From assembly GCA_963807925.1 (NCBI GenBank), contig CAWEDP010000002.1:3038001-3102000 (forward strand): a stretch of DNA of 64,000 nucleotides, given 5' to 3'. The DNA comes from CAWEDP01 sp963807925 (GTDB lineage: Bacteria > Acidobacteriota > Vicinamibacteria > Vicinamibacterales > CAVVIG01). Below are positions 48,383 to 56,912 of this stretch, one piece after another. A program made the translations under genes and the position numbers. Every line of letters starts with the position of its first letter. Positions within the stretch are counted from its first letter, which is position 1. The notes under the pieces are model-generated. The model was not told the DNA's origin, did not search any database, and saw only the letters and a program-made list of their open reading frames with translations.

Positions 48383-48400
48383 ATTATATCATCGTATACT
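48383..48400. promoter_or_regulatory. divergent -10 boxes of the two pyr operons
   Basis: On the minus strand TATAAT (48388 to 48383) would start the pyrRBC transcript with a leader of about 130 bases. On the plus strand TATACT (48395-48400) lies eight bases before the pyrK ATG. No strong -35 boxes are seen. The two boxes are only six bases apart, so transcription of the two units probably competes. Confidence 0.5.
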
Positions 48401-48408
48401 GCCGGAGC

Positions 48409-49218
48409 ATGCCGATCGATGTCGCGGCGGAAGTCACGTCGAACCGCCCGCTCTCGGCCGAGTACAACGTGCTGGCGCTCGCTGCGCCGTCGATCGCGTC
48501 GCAGGCGCAGCCGGGCCAGTTCGTCATGATCAAGGCGGCGCGCGGACGCGACCCGCTGCTGCGCCGCCCGTTCTCGATCTTCGAAGCGCTGCAGGATCCG
48601 GGCGGAGCGTGCATCGGGCTGTCGATCCTCAACAAGCGGATCGGTGTGTCGACGAACCTTCTCTACCGAGCGCGGCCCGGTGAGATCGTCGATTGCCTGG
48701 GTCCCCTCGGCCGCCCGTTCAGCATCGTCGATCGGCCGACGCGGGCGTGGATGGTGGCCGGCGGCGTCGGCCTGGCGCCGTTCGCCGGCCTCGCCGCTGC
48801 GCTGCGCGCCCGCGGCGTGGAGACGACCCTCTTCTATGGCGCCCGCCGCGGCGCCGAGCTGTTCTTCCTCGATCTCTTCCGCGATCTCGGCGTCGAGCTG
48901 GTGCTCACCACCGAAGACGGCAGCTGCGGCGAGCGCGGCCGCATCATCGCTCCGGTCGAACGGCGGCTGGGGCGGACGCCGCCAGCGGCCGTGATGATCT
49001 ACGCGTGCGGCCCCGAAGGCATGCTGGCCGCCACGGCGAAACTGGCGGCACGGCATGGATGCCGCTGCCAGGTGTCGGTCGAGCGCATCATGGGATGCGG
49101 CCTGGGAGGGTGTTACAGCTGTGTGGTGCCGATGCGCACCGGCACCGGCACCTTCCACCACGTCCGCTCGTGCATCGCCGGACCGGTGCTTCCGGGAGAT
49201 CAGATCCTGTGGGACTGA
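48409..49218 (+). CDS. pyrK: dihydroorotate dehydrogenase electron-transfer subunit
   Basis: FAD and [2Fe-2S] subunit of the type 1B enzyme, passing electrons from dihydroorotate oxidation to NAD. It has 269 residues: RPFSIFEAL (FAD site), VAGGVGLAPFAGLA (NAD site), and the cysteine ladder ERIMGCGLGGCYSCVVPM with a final HHVRSC. The ATG follows a TATACT box closely. The stop overlaps the pyrD start by one base (TGATG). Confidence 0.94.
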   Translation: MPIDVAAEVTSNRPLSAEYNVLALAAPSIASQAQPGQFVMIKAARGRDPLLRRPFSIFEALQDPGGACIGLSILNKRIGVSTNLLYRARPGEIVDCLGPLGRPFSIVDRPTRAWMVAGGVGLAPFAGLAAALRARGVETTLFYGARRGAELFFLDLFRDLGVELVLTTEDGSCGERGRIIAPVERRLGRTPPAAVMIYACGPEGMLAATAKLAARHGCRCQVSVERIMGCGLGGCYSCVVPMRTGTGTFHHVRSCIAGPVLPGDQILWD

Positions 49219-50156
49219 TGGATCTGTCGGTTCGCATCGGCTCGCTGACGCTCAAGAACCCGCTCATCGCCGCGAGCGGGTGCTTCGGGTACGGCGTGGA
49301 GTACGCCGGCACGTTCGACATCTCGACCCTCGGCGCGGTCGCCACCAAGGGCCTGTTCCTCGTCGAGCGCGAAGGGCACCCGCCGCCGCGCATCGTCGAG
49401 ACGCCGGCAGGCATGCTGAACGCGATCGGCCTCCAGGGCATCGGCGTCCGCCGGTTCGTGGACGAGTTGCTGCCCGAGCTGCGCGACCGCAACGTCACGG
49501 TGATCGTCAATGTCTGCGGCACCACGCTCGACGAATACGTCGAGGTCGCTCGACTCCTCTCCGACGCGCAGGGCGTCGCCGCCCTCGAGCTGAACATCTC
49601 CTGTCCCAACATCAAGGAAGGCGGGATCCAGTTCGGATGCAGCCTGACCGGGACCTACGGCGTCGTCCACGCCGTCCGGAAGGTCACGACGCTGCCTGTC
49701 ATCCCGAAGCTCACCCCGAACGTCACCGACGTGGCCTCGTTCGCGCGGGCGGCCGAGGACGCCGGCGCCGATGGGGTCTCGCTGGTGAACACGTTTCTCG
49801 CGATGGCGATCGACGTCGAGACTCGGCGGCCGAAGCTCTCGAACATCGTGGGCGGGCTGAGCGGCCCCGCCATCCGACCGATCGCCGTACGCATGGTGTA
49901 CGAGTGCCGCCAGGCGGTGCGGATTCCGGTCATCGGCATGGGGGGCATTGCCGACGCGCGTGACGCGATCGAGTTCATCGTCGCCGGCGCCGCCGCCGTT
50001 CAGGTGGGGACGGCTGCCTTCGTCGATCCGTTCATCTGGCCGAAGATCGCGGACGGCCTGCGCGAGTACATGGAGCGCCACCACATCGATCGCATCGGCG
50101 ACCTGGTCGGCACCGTGGATACCCGCGAGAGGGACAAGGAATGGATCAGCTCGTGA
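49218..50156 (+). CDS. pyrD: dihydroorotate dehydrogenase, class 1B catalytic subunit
   Basis: FMN-dependent enzyme (312 residues) oxidising dihydroorotate to orotate. Visible blocks are NPLIAASGCFGYGVEYAG, the catalytic cysteine in ELNISCPNIKEGG (about residue 130), VIPKLTPNVTD, SLVNTFLAMAIDVETRRPKL and the FMN-phosphate loop IPVIGMGGIADARDAIEFI. It works with PyrK, encoded just upstream. It ends inside the start of pyrF (16-base overlap). Confidence 0.95.
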   Translation: MDLSVRIGSLTLKNPLIAASGCFGYGVEYAGTFDISTLGAVATKGLFLVEREGHPPPRIVETPAGMLNAIGLQGIGVRRFVDELLPELRDRNVTVIVNVCGTTLDEYVEVARLLSDAQGVAALELNISCPNIKEGGIQFGCSLTGTYGVVHAVRKVTTLPVIPKLTPNVTDVASFARAAEDAGADGVSLVNTFLAMAIDVETRRPKLSNIVGGLSGPAIRPIAVRMVYECRQAVRIPVIGMGGIADARDAIEFIVAGAAAVQVGTAAFVDPFIWPKIADGLREYMERHHIDRIGDLVGTVDTRERDKEWISS

Positions 50157-50881
50157 CGTCTCCGCTCCCGCAGCTGCTGGTGGCGCTGGACGTCGATCGC
50201 GCCGACCGGGCGCGCGCCCTGGTCGACCAGCTTCGCGGCGTCGCCGGCGGATTCAAGATCGGCTCGCGGCTGTTCACCGCCCAGGGACCGTCGCTGGTCG
50301 AGGATCTCGCCGGAAAGGGCCATCGCATTTTCCTGGACCTCAAGTTTCACGACATCCCGAGCACGGTGGCAGGAGCGGCGGCAGCGGCGACGCGGCTGGG
50401 CGTCTGGATGCTGAACGTGCACGCGTCGGGCGGCAGCGTCATGATGCGCGCGGCACGCGACGCGGCCGCCGAGGAGGCGGCCAGGTGGTCGCGGCCTGCT
50501 CCGCTCGTGCTTGCCGTGACCGTTCTCACCAGCCTTGGGGATGCCGGCCTTCCGGAGATCGGTGTCCCGGACTCGGCAGCGGCTCACGTGGACCGCCTGG
50601 CCGCCCTCACACACGCGTCGGGGCTCGATGGCGTGGTCGCGTCCGGGCGCGAGATCGCCATCGTTCGACGCCGCTGTGGATCTGAATTCCTCGTCGTCAC
50701 GCCGGGCATCCGGGGAGCGACCGATCCGCCGACCGATCAACAGCGGACGCTCACCGCAGCCGAAGCGCTGGACGCGGGCGCAAGCTACCTGGTGGTCGGA
50801 CGGCCAATCATCGCGGCCGCCGATCCCCGCCTCGCGGCCGAGCGGATGGTCGCGGAGTGCCGCATCGCCCGCGCGTCGTGA
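50141..50881 (+). CDS. pyrF: orotidine 5'-phosphate decarboxylase
   Basis: Final UMP-forming step. 246-residue barrel: LLVALDVDRADRARALVD, the catalytic DxKxxD region in FLDLKFHDIPSTV, LNVHASGG, VTPGIRG and VVGRPII. It overlaps pyrD by 16 bases and the small redox gene by four (GTGA). With pyrE (37308), pyrB, pyrC and pyrD/K in the same window, the pathway from aspartate to UMP is complete. Confidence 0.95.
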   Translation: MDQLVTSPLPQLLVALDVDRADRARALVDQLRGVAGGFKIGSRLFTAQGPSLVEDLAGKGHRIFLDLKFHDIPSTVAGAAAAATRLGVWMLNVHASGGSVMMRAARDAAAEEAARWSRPAPLVLAVTVLTSLGDAGLPEIGVPDSAAAHVDRLAALTHASGLDGVVASGREIAIVRRRCGSEFLVVTPGIRGATDPPTDQQRTLTAAEALDAGASYLVVGRPIIAAADPRLAAERMVAECRIARAS

Positions 50882-51132
50882 TCGAGCTCACGCTGTACTC
50901 CCGTCCGGGTTGCCATCTCTGCGACCAGATGAAGGCCACGATCGACCGCGTCGCGCGGACGATCCCGCTCACGCTGCGGGTGGTGGACATCTCGGGGAAT
51001 GCCGACCTCGAAGCGCGTTACGGCGTGGAGATCCCGGTGCTGCTGGTTGACGGCAGGAAGACGGCCAAGTACCGAATCGAGGAAGCCGATCTCAGGCGGT
51101 CGCTCGGCAGCCGGACGAGCGCTGGAGACTGA
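50878..51132 (+). CDS. glutaredoxin-like protein (DUF836/NrdH-like)
   Basis: 84-residue thioredoxin-fold protein starting MIELTLYSRPGCHLCDQMKAT, with a CxxC centre (Cys13, Cys16) and the cis-proline region EIPVLLVDGR. It reduces disulfides or glutathione adducts in the cytoplasm. The target is unknown. The GTG at 50878 overlaps the pyrF stop (GTGA), giving the family's N-terminus. An upstream start at 50857 would add seven unconserved residues. It is the last gene of the pyrKDF operon. Confidence 0.85.
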   Translation: MIELTLYSRPGCHLCDQMKATIDRVARTIPLTLRVVDISGNADLEARYGVEIPVLLVDGRKTAKYRIEEADLRRSLGSRTSAGD

Positions 51133-51156
51133 CGGGGCCGCCGGTGAAGGCGCGGG

Positions 51157-51732
51157 CTACTTGGCCGTGATCACGAAGTGACCGCGCCGGTTCTGCTGCC
51201 AGCACGATTCGTTCTCCTCGAAGCAGAACGGCTGCTCCTTGCCCTTGCTGACCGCGATCAGGCGGCTGCCCGGGATGCCAAGGCTGAGGAGGTAGTCGCG
51301 GACCGCGTTCGCGCGCCGATCGCCCAGCGCCAGGTTGTACTCGGAGCTGCCTCGCGAGTCGCAGTGGCCCTCGACGGTCACCGCCGTCGTGGTCCACTTC
51401 TTCATGAAGTCGGCGTCCTTCTGAAGCGCCGACCGCCCTTCTGACGTCAGATCCGACTTGTCGAGATCGAAGAACACGTCCCCGAGCGGCTTCTCCGCGT
51501 TCAGTTGTTCCAGCGTCTTGCGGTTGAAGATTTCTTCCTCGGTCAACGCGGGCGCGGGCGCGGGCGGAGGCGGCGGCGCAGGACGGGGCGGCGGAGGGGG
51601 CGGCGGCGACGGCGCGGTGGGCGGGGGCGGCGGCGGCGGCGGCGCGGCCGCGGTGGCCGGCGGCTTCTTGTGACATGCCGCAGCGGTAACGACAGCAATC
51701 AGCCCGAGGACCAGCACGAGTCGGCGCATCAT
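51157..51732 (-). CDS. pal: peptidoglycan-associated lipoprotein, Pal/OmpA type
   Basis: 191-residue outer-membrane lipoprotein. The signal MMRRLVLVLGLIAVV ends in the lipobox VTAAAC, followed by a Pro-rich linker of about 45 residues. The C-terminal OmpA-like peptidoglycan-binding domain has GDVFFDLDKSDLTSEG, VEGHCDSRGSSEYNLALGDRRA and RRGHFVITAK. It links the outer membrane to the cell wall. An insert with two cysteines (PFCFEENESCWQQN) replaces a normal loop. No tol genes are next to it. The opposite strand is Gly-rich by consequence and not coding. Confidence 0.92.
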   Translation of the reverse strand: MMRRLVLVLGLIAVVTAAACHKKPPATAAAPPPPPPPPTAPSPPPPPPPRPAPPPPPAPAPALTEEEIFNRKTLEQLNAEKPLGDVFFDLDKSDLTSEGRSALQKDADFMKKWTTTAVTVEGHCDSRGSSEYNLALGDRRANAVRDYLLSLGIPGSRLIAVSKGKEQPFCFEENESCWQQNRRGHFVITAK

Positions 51733-51826
51733 TTGGCGAGGTCGCTCCTGACGCCCGCAGCTTACAAAGTTGATTCCGCAGTGTCAAACGGAGCGCGCCT
51801 TCGCCGGGCGTTCGTTGCGCCAACGA

Positions 51827-51832
51827 TACAAT
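51827..51832 (+). promoter_or_regulatory. -10 box, leaderless type
   Basis: TACAAT with six bases (GCGGCT) before the GTG at 51839. The layout matches 881, 37315 and 60866. No clear -35 box is seen in the 106-base gap, and I see no other element there. Confidence 0.5.
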
Positions 51833-51838
51833 GCGGCT

Positions 51839-52585
51839 GTGGAAGAGCTGCTGCGCGCCACCGCGAAAGCAGAACGCCGCCACTTCTGGTTCCGCGGATT
51901 CCGCGCCTTCGTCGTCCCGCTCATTCGACAGGCACTGGCCGACCGGCCGGCGCCCCGGATTCTCGATTGCGGCTGTGGCACCGGCGCGAACCTGCAGCTG
52001 CTGTCGCAGTTCGGCCGATCGTTCGGTCTGGACCTGTCGCCGGTCGGCCTCGCGCTGGGCCGCGCGGCTGGCCTGACGGGGCTCGCGCGGGCGAGCGTGG
52101 CCGCCGTGCCGTTCCCCGACAACGCGTTCGACCTGGTCACGTCGTTCGACGTCCTGTACTCCCTCGAACCTGCCGACGAACGCGCCGCAGTCGCCGAGAT
52201 GTTCCGGGTCGCCCGACCGGGCGGATTCGCGCTGATCAATGTGGCCGCCATCAACGCGCTCCGCGGCGATCATTCCGTCCTCAGCCGCGAGCGCCGGCGA
52301 TACGGCCGCTCAGAGCTCCAACGGCTCGTTGCCCGGGCGGGTTTCTCGGTTGTCCGGCTCACCTACACGAATTTCACGCTCTTTCCGCTCGTGGCCACCG
52401 CGCGCCTCGTGCAGCGCATGCGGGGCCTGAGATCCGAGGCAAGGGCCACCCACGAGATCACCGTACCGTGGGCGCCCGCCAACGCGCTGCTGACAACGCT
52501 CCTCCTTCTGGAGAGCGTCTGGATTCGCCGCTACGACTGCCCCGTCGGCAGTTCGCTCCTGTGTCTCGCTAGGAAGCCGGCTTGA
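51839..52585 (+). CDS. SAM-dependent methyltransferase (class I)
   Basis: 248 residues starting MEELLRATAKAERRHFWFRGF. The SAM site is ILDCGCGTGANLQLLSQFG, followed by GLDLSPVGLAL, FPDNAFDLVTSFDVLYSLEPADE and MFRVARPGGFALINVAA. The HFWFRGFR opening occurs in methyltransferases that act in glycan or lipid loci. The acceptor is unknown. A longer frame begins at 51770, but the promoter box supports 51839. Its end overlaps the convergent GT39-like gene by 17 bases. Confidence 0.85.
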   Translation: MEELLRATAKAERRHFWFRGFRAFVVPLIRQALADRPAPRILDCGCGTGANLQLLSQFGRSFGLDLSPVGLALGRAAGLTGLARASVAAVPFPDNAFDLVTSFDVLYSLEPADERAAVAEMFRVARPGGFALINVAAINALRGDHSVLSRERRRYGRSELQRLVARAGFSVVRLTYTNFTLFPLVATARLVQRMRGLRSEARATHEITVPWAPANALLTTLLLLESVWIRRYDCPVGSSLLCLARKPA

Positions 52586-54785
52586 GCTGGACCTCGTCGA
52601 CGCGCAGCGCGAGGTGACGGCGATCGTTCGATGGGCGCCAGCTTCGCTCCGCCGGCACGAAGAACTGATCGGCTTCAATCGTGATTGCGGTTTCCTCGTC
52701 CGCCAGCAGATCCGGCGCGAGATCCGCGTCGACGCGGAACTGCCGGCCGACGGTCCAGTGGGCGACGGCGCGGTCCTGGATCCGAAGCGTGACCTGGCTG
52801 TCGCGGGAGAACCGTTCCGTCTGGCCGGCCATCGAGAAGCGCAGTCGACGGCCCTTCGCACGGACGCCCAGCACACCACGCTCGCTCATCCACCGCCACA
52901 GTCTTCCCGTCGCCGGGTTGGCCTCCATCTCGTGCCACCCGTCGCCAAACCCGAACACGACCCGGCCCAGCGACTGCGCATCGAACTGCTCGAGGGCGAC
53001 GCGTGGCCGGTCGGCCGCGACCGAAATCCGGGCGTAGCGGCCGATCCCCTGGAGATCGCCGGCGGCCACGGTGAAGAACTTCAGGAAGAACCCCGGCGGC
53101 GCCGCGATGTCGCCGACTTCCCGCCCGTCGAGCCTCACCGTGACGCGCGAGGGGGGCGAGCCGGCCACCAGATTCCGTCCGCCGATCATCAGCGCCAGCG
53201 GCTCCGACCGTCTGCGAATCCAGCCGTCGACCGGCGCGATGCCAGGCCCGCGATGGTCTTGGTCGGAGACGCCGGCCGTCTCCGGCGTCAGCGCCCACCC
53301 CTGCCCCAGATACCATCCGGGCGCGTCGAACATGTACCAATCCATCTCGCTGGGGCGGACACCGCCAAGCAGCACCGGATAGGCGAGCGGCCATCGGTAC
53401 TGCGTCCGCCGCACGGCCGCGCGGTCGATCAGCGCGAGGTCGGTGCGCAGCGGGTCGGCGACGAACCACACGGGCGCCTCGCCGCCGCCGTTCCAGTACT
53501 TCACCGCTTCGAGCCATTCCCGCTTCGGCGGCGCGGCGAGGCGGCGCGTGAAGGCCGGCATGTCGGCGCCCGTCCACCGGATCGGCCGCCGCAGGTCGAG
53601 GTCCTCGCGGCGGTGCATCGCCAACACACGCCGGGGCGGCCCGCTCACGAGGGCGGCCGCGGCGCGCATGTCGGCAATCAGCCGGAAGGCCGGCGCAGGC
53701 AGCGACGCATAACCCGCCACCGACACGCTGCCGACGATGGCGCCTGTACCGGCGCCGACAGTCGCGAACCACACGCCCGTGCTGCGCGGAAGCGCGGCCG
53801 CCGCGCGCACCGCCAGGTAGACGACGGGCGGCACGAGCGGCAGCGCGTAGCGGGTAGTGAAGGTCTCCTGGAACAGGAGATCGAAGACCAGATAGGGTCC
53901 GAATGCGACGGCGATCAGGCACAGAGCCGGCTGCGCATGTCGAGCGGTCCACGCCAGTCCGGCGACCGCCACCAGCAGGACGCCGGTCGCCAGCGGCCAG
54001 ACGGCCCAGGGCGCCACGAACCCGTAGTACAGGGCCGCGACGATCTGGCGAGGCGTCGGCGTGGTCCACAGCATCTGAATCCCGCTCAGGTCTTCGGCCC
54101 CCTGGCCTGCCACCGCGTGCCAGTATCCGGCAGGTCCGCCGGTCAGCGCGACGAGCGGAACGGCCCACAACGCGACGCCGAGCACGAAGGCGACCGTTTC
54201 GGCGCCCCACAGGGCACGAAGAGCACCAGCAAGCCTGGCAGCCTTCGCCTGTCTCGCGACGGCGAACATCAGCAGCGGCACCGTCAGCAACGCGACCTGC
54301 GACCGGATGCCGATCGCGAGGCCCGCGATGAAGCTCGGGAGGACGAGAGCCCTCGGTGTCGAGGCCCCCATGGTGACCGCCTGGACGGCGACGGCCGCCG
54401 CCAACCCGGCCGCATCGCTCAGCGGGCGCGCCGCGGTGAACCAGTACAACGGCGAGGTCGCGGTGACCGCCGCCGCGACAACCGCCCACCGGCGAGGCAT
54501 TCGCCGATCGATCCGCCCGAACAGCGCGATTAGCGCGGTGACCCCCATCGCCCCGGCCGCGGCGCTCAGCAGCGCCAGCGCCCGGACATCGTCGTGGAGC
54601 GCTGCGCGGACGGCGCGCGCCGCCACGATGTAGACGGGGTAGCCCGGCGGGTGCGGCTGATGCTGCGCGACGTCGAATCTGCTGAGGCCCAACGCGAAGT
54701 TGATCGAATCGAGATCTTCGAGGGAGACGGGCAGGAAGGCCAGATGTCCCGCGAGAAAGAGGGCCGCGAGCGCGGCTGCGATCAC
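52569..54785 (-). CDS. GT39/PMT-like polytopic membrane glycosyltransferase with C-terminal beta-rich domain
   Basis: 738 residues. About ten membrane helices cover residues 1-400, and the first loop has EDLDSINFALGLSRFD and QHQPHPPGYPVYI, the pattern of GT-C dolichyl/polyprenyl-phosphate sugar transferases. The last 300 residues are soluble (DWYMFDAPGWYLGQGWALTPE, WRWMSERGVLGVRAKG) and likely periplasmic. It may use a polyprenyl-phosphate sugar. The substrate is unknown. It lies 77 bases after larE. The GTG start at 54785 is chosen because no ATG precedes the first helix. Confidence 0.75.
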   Translation of the reverse strand: MIAAALAALFLAGHLAFLPVSLEDLDSINFALGLSRFDVAQHQPHPPGYPVYIVAARAVRAALHDDVRALALLSAAAGAMGVTALIALFGRIDRRMPRRWAVVAAAVTATSPLYWFTAARPLSDAAGLAAAVAVQAVTMGASTPRALVLPSFIAGLAIGIRSQVALLTVPLLMFAVARQAKAARLAGALRALWGAETVAFVLGVALWAVPLVALTGGPAGYWHAVAGQGAEDLSGIQMLWTTPTPRQIVAALYYGFVAPWAVWPLATGVLLVAVAGLAWTARHAQPALCLIAVAFGPYLVFDLLFQETFTTRYALPLVPPVVYLAVRAAAALPRSTGVWFATVGAGTGAIVGSVSVAGYASLPAPAFRLIADMRAAAALVSGPPRRVLAMHRREDLDLRRPIRWTGADMPAFTRRLAAPPKREWLEAVKYWNGGGEAPVWFVADPLRTDLALIDRAAVRRTQYRWPLAYPVLLGGVRPSEMDWYMFDAPGWYLGQGWALTPETAGVSDQDHRGPGIAPVDGWIRRRSEPLALMIGGRNLVAGSPPSRVTVRLDGREVGDIAAPPGFFLKFFTVAAGDLQGIGRYARISVAADRPRVALEQFDAQSLGRVVFGFGDGWHEMEANPATGRLWRWMSERGVLGVRAKGRRLRFSMAGQTERFSRDSQVTLRIQDRAVAHWTVGRQFRVDADLAPDLLADEETAITIEADQFFVPAERSWRPSNDRRHLALRVDEVQLKPAS

Positions 54786-54862
54786 TCGAGGATACGAAAC
54801 GGTGAGCCCGGCACCCTGTGGCGGCGTGCCGCCTCGTCCGGGCGCAGGGGAAGGGCGCCCGG

Positions 54863-55720
54863 TCACGCCGGCCGCAACAGTACGCCTTCGTTCAGGCTGC
54901 CGGTCCGGTATCCCTGCAGATCGAGTGTCACGTACCGATAGCCAGCCGCCTTCAGCTCGCGGACGATGGCGGCGCTCACCTCGGGCTCGAGCGCACGCGC
55001 CATCTCGTCGCGGCCGATCTCCACGCGCGCCAGATCGTCGTGATGACGCACGCGACACATTCGAAACCCAAGACGGCGCAGCGCCTGCTCGCCGCGCTCG
55101 ATGGTCCGCAGCTTGTCGTCGGTCACCTCGTGGTGGTAGGGAATGCGCGACGACAGACAGGCCGACGCGGGCTCGTCCCAGCCGGGCAGCCCTGCGCGCC
55201 GGGACAACGCGCGAATCTCGGCTTTCGCGAGATCGACCTCGTCGAGCGGACTGCGGACGCCGAACTCGCGGGCGGCCGCGCGGCCGGGCCGGTAGTCGCC
55301 GCGATCGTCGGCGTTGTTGCCGTCGACGACGACCGCACCGCGCCCGGCGGCGATGCGGCTCAGGTGCGTGTACAGCTCGCGCTTGCAGAAATAGCAGCGG
55401 TCGACCGGGTTGGCCCGGTACTCGGCGCGATCGAGCTCGTGCGTCCGGATGATTTCGTGCGCGAACCCGAACGTGTCGGCGATGCGAATGGCGAGCGCGC
55501 GATGACGCTCCGCATAGCTGGGGCTGTCGGCGGTGATCGCCCACGCGCGCGATCCGAGCGTGCGGTGCGCCAGCCACGCGAGATACGCGCTGTCGACACC
55601 GCCGCTGTACGCCACCACCACCGCGCCGAGCGACGACAGTGTCCGTTCGAGCGCCCGTTCCTTCGCGAGAGCCGGTCCGGTCGCGGCGTCGATCTCAGCA
55701 GCGAGGGCGGTCTCGGTCAT
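54863..55720 (-). CDS. larE: LarE-type ATP-dependent sulfur transferase
   Basis: 285-residue PP-loop protein. The ATP site is VVVAYSGGVDSAYLA (residues 34-48). The family cysteine lies in EPASACLSSRIPYHHEVT (Cys188), and CYFCKREL adds Cys109 and Cys112. LarE gives up a cysteine sulfur to build the nickel-pincer cofactor of lactate racemase, or acts in related sulfur transfers. No larB or larC is in the window. The ATG overlaps the LysW-like stop by four bases, so the two are co-translated. The real sulfur acceptor is unknown here. Confidence 0.85.
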   Translation of the reverse strand: MTETALAAEIDAATGPALAKERALERTLSSLGAVVVAYSGGVDSAYLAWLAHRTLGSRAWAITADSPSYAERHRALAIRIADTFGFAHEIIRTHELDRAEYRANPVDRCYFCKRELYTHLSRIAAGRGAVVVDGNNADDRGDYRPGRAAAREFGVRSPLDEVDLAKAEIRALSRRAGLPGWDEPASACLSSRIPYHHEVTDDKLRTIERGEQALRRLGFRMCRVRHHDDLARVEIGRDEMARALEPEVSAAIVRELKAAGYRYVTLDLQGYRTGSLNEGVLLRPA

Positions 55721-55965
55721 TCCTCCCAGTCCTCGTCCTCCTCGTCGTCTTCCTCGTCCTCTTCTGCGTCGTCGTCGAGCTCGTCGTCTTCGTCGACGTC
55801 GTCCTCGTCATCCTCGTCGTCTTCGGGGGCGATGTCGAGCTCGATCGGCGAGAGGCTGGTCACCTCGAGGTTCGTGCCACATTCGGGGCAGCTCAATTGA
55901 TCGCCCTTGTCGACATCGAATTCGTCGACTTCGATGTCGGCGTCGCATTCCGGGCAGCTGGCCAT
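55717..55965 (-). CDS. LysW-like zinc-ribbon carrier protein with long acidic tail
   Basis: 82 residues. Zinc-ribbon cysteines are in CPEC (4-7) and CPEC (26-29), followed by TNLEVTSLSPIELDIAPE, the LysW core. LysW carries amino-acid intermediates on its C-terminal glutamate, in an EDWGE-type end. Here the end is EDWEE after an acidic run from about residue 48 that is almost only Asp and Glu, much longer than in ordinary LysW (about 55 residues). No lysine or arginine biosynthesis gene is near. Its stop overlaps larE. A function as carrier for a sulfur-linked molecule is speculation. Confidence 0.75.
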   Translation of the reverse strand: MASCPECDADIEVDEFDVDKGDQLSCPECGTNLEVTSLSPIELDIAPEDDEDDEDDVDEDDELDDDAEEDEEDDEEDEDWEE

Positions 55966-56063
55966 AACACTCCTGGGCGAATCGTACCTCGCGTGACGGC
56001 TTTGGCAACGGGGCCGCTGTCGTGCCAGAATCCGGCGCTGATGCGCCCCCGATAAGGGGACGG

Positions 56064-56099
56064 ATTATAGGCCGTCGCGCGTGCGCCTGCAATTGCAGG
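56064..56099 (-). promoter_or_regulatory. promoter of the LysW-larE unit with a palindrome over the -35
   Basis: On the minus strand: TTGCAG (56092-56087), 17-base spacer, TATAAT (56069-56064), a near-consensus promoter. The -35 lies inside the perfect palindrome CCTGCAATTGCAGG (56086-56099), a candidate operator. The leader to the LysW start is about 90 bases with GGAG before the ATG. I see no other element in the 174-base gap. Confidence 0.6.
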
Positions 56100-56139
56100 G
56101 CCGACGCGCAGGCGGGGGGCACGCCGATACGAGTGTGAC

Positions 56140-56859
56140 ATGCCGGACTCTCCCATCGGCGCGAAAACGGTGCTCGTCGCCGACGACACGGCCTTCGTGC
56201 GCGACCGCTTTCGAGCGGCGCTCGAGTCGTCGGGCCTCACCGCGGTCACCGTGGAGCACGCGTCCGACCTGCTCGCGCGGCTGCAGCCGGATGCGCCGCC
56301 GCTCGATCTGCTGGTGATCGACCTGCGGCTGCCGGGCGCCTCGGGCGTCGCGCTGGTGCGGTCGATCCAGCGACTCGCGCAGGGGCGCGTGCCGATTCTG
56401 GTCTTCAGCGGCACGATCGCGAGCGCCGACGAAGTGCGCGACCTCGCGTTGCTCGGCGTGGCCGGCTACGTCAACGAGTACAGCGCCCCCCAGAAGATCC
56501 TGCCATCGCTCGCGCCGCACCTGTTCCCCGACAGCTTCAACCGGCGCAGCAGCCCCCGCGTAATCGTCGGGATGCCGGTGCAGTACCGGTTCGGAAACAC
56601 CATCGCCGCCGCGCTCGCGCTGAACCTCAGTCACGGCGGGCTCGCCATCCGGACGACCAGCCCGCTCGAAGCCGGCACGAAGATCAAGGTCCGCTTCCGG
56701 CTCCCCGGATCGAAGCGGGATCTCGAGGCCGAGGGACGCGTCGCGTGGAGCGACCGGCGGCTCGGCATGGGCGTCCAGTTCGAGACGGCGGACGCGGCGA
56801 GCCAGGCGCTCATCGACAACTTCGTCGACGCGCACTTCTTCTCCAACCGCAAAGCGTAG
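56140..56859 (+). CDS. response-regulator receiver plus PilZ domain protein
   Basis: 239 residues. Residues 1-120 form a CheY-like receiver: TVLVADDTAFVRDRF, the phospho-accepting Asp in LLVIDLRLPGASG, and VFSGTIAS. Residues 128-235 form a PilZ domain with RRSSPRV and NLSHGGLAI, the c-di-GMP binding pattern. It probably links phosphorylation and c-di-GMP to motility or surface behaviour. No kinase or cyclase gene is next to it. It is divergent from the LysW-like gene. Confidence 0.85.
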   Translation: MPDSPIGAKTVLVADDTAFVRDRFRAALESSGLTAVTVEHASDLLARLQPDAPPLDLLVIDLRLPGASGVALVRSIQRLAQGRVPILVFSGTIASADEVRDLALLGVAGYVNEYSAPQKILPSLAPHLFPDSFNRRSSPRVIVGMPVQYRFGNTIAAALALNLSHGGLAIRTTSPLEAGTKIKVRFRLPGSKRDLEAEGRVAWSDRRLGMGVQFETADAASQALIDNFVDAHFFSNRKA

Positions 56860-56874
56860 CCGCACGCGGCCGTC

Positions 56875-56904
56875 GTGAAAACCCCGGCGGGAATCAAGTA
56901 AGGT
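56875..56904 (+). promoter_or_regulatory. candidate promoter
   Basis: GTGAAA (56875-56880), 18-base spacer, TAAGGT (56899-56904), eight bases before the ATG of the CorC-like gene. This gives a leaderless or nearly leaderless transcript. Confidence 0.4.
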
Positions 56905-56912
56905 GTCCTGCT

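Noticed and set aside
51458..51673. Gly-rich frame on the plus strand opposite pal
   Set aside because: It is the reverse complement of the Pro-rich linker of the Pal lipoprotein, not an independent gene.
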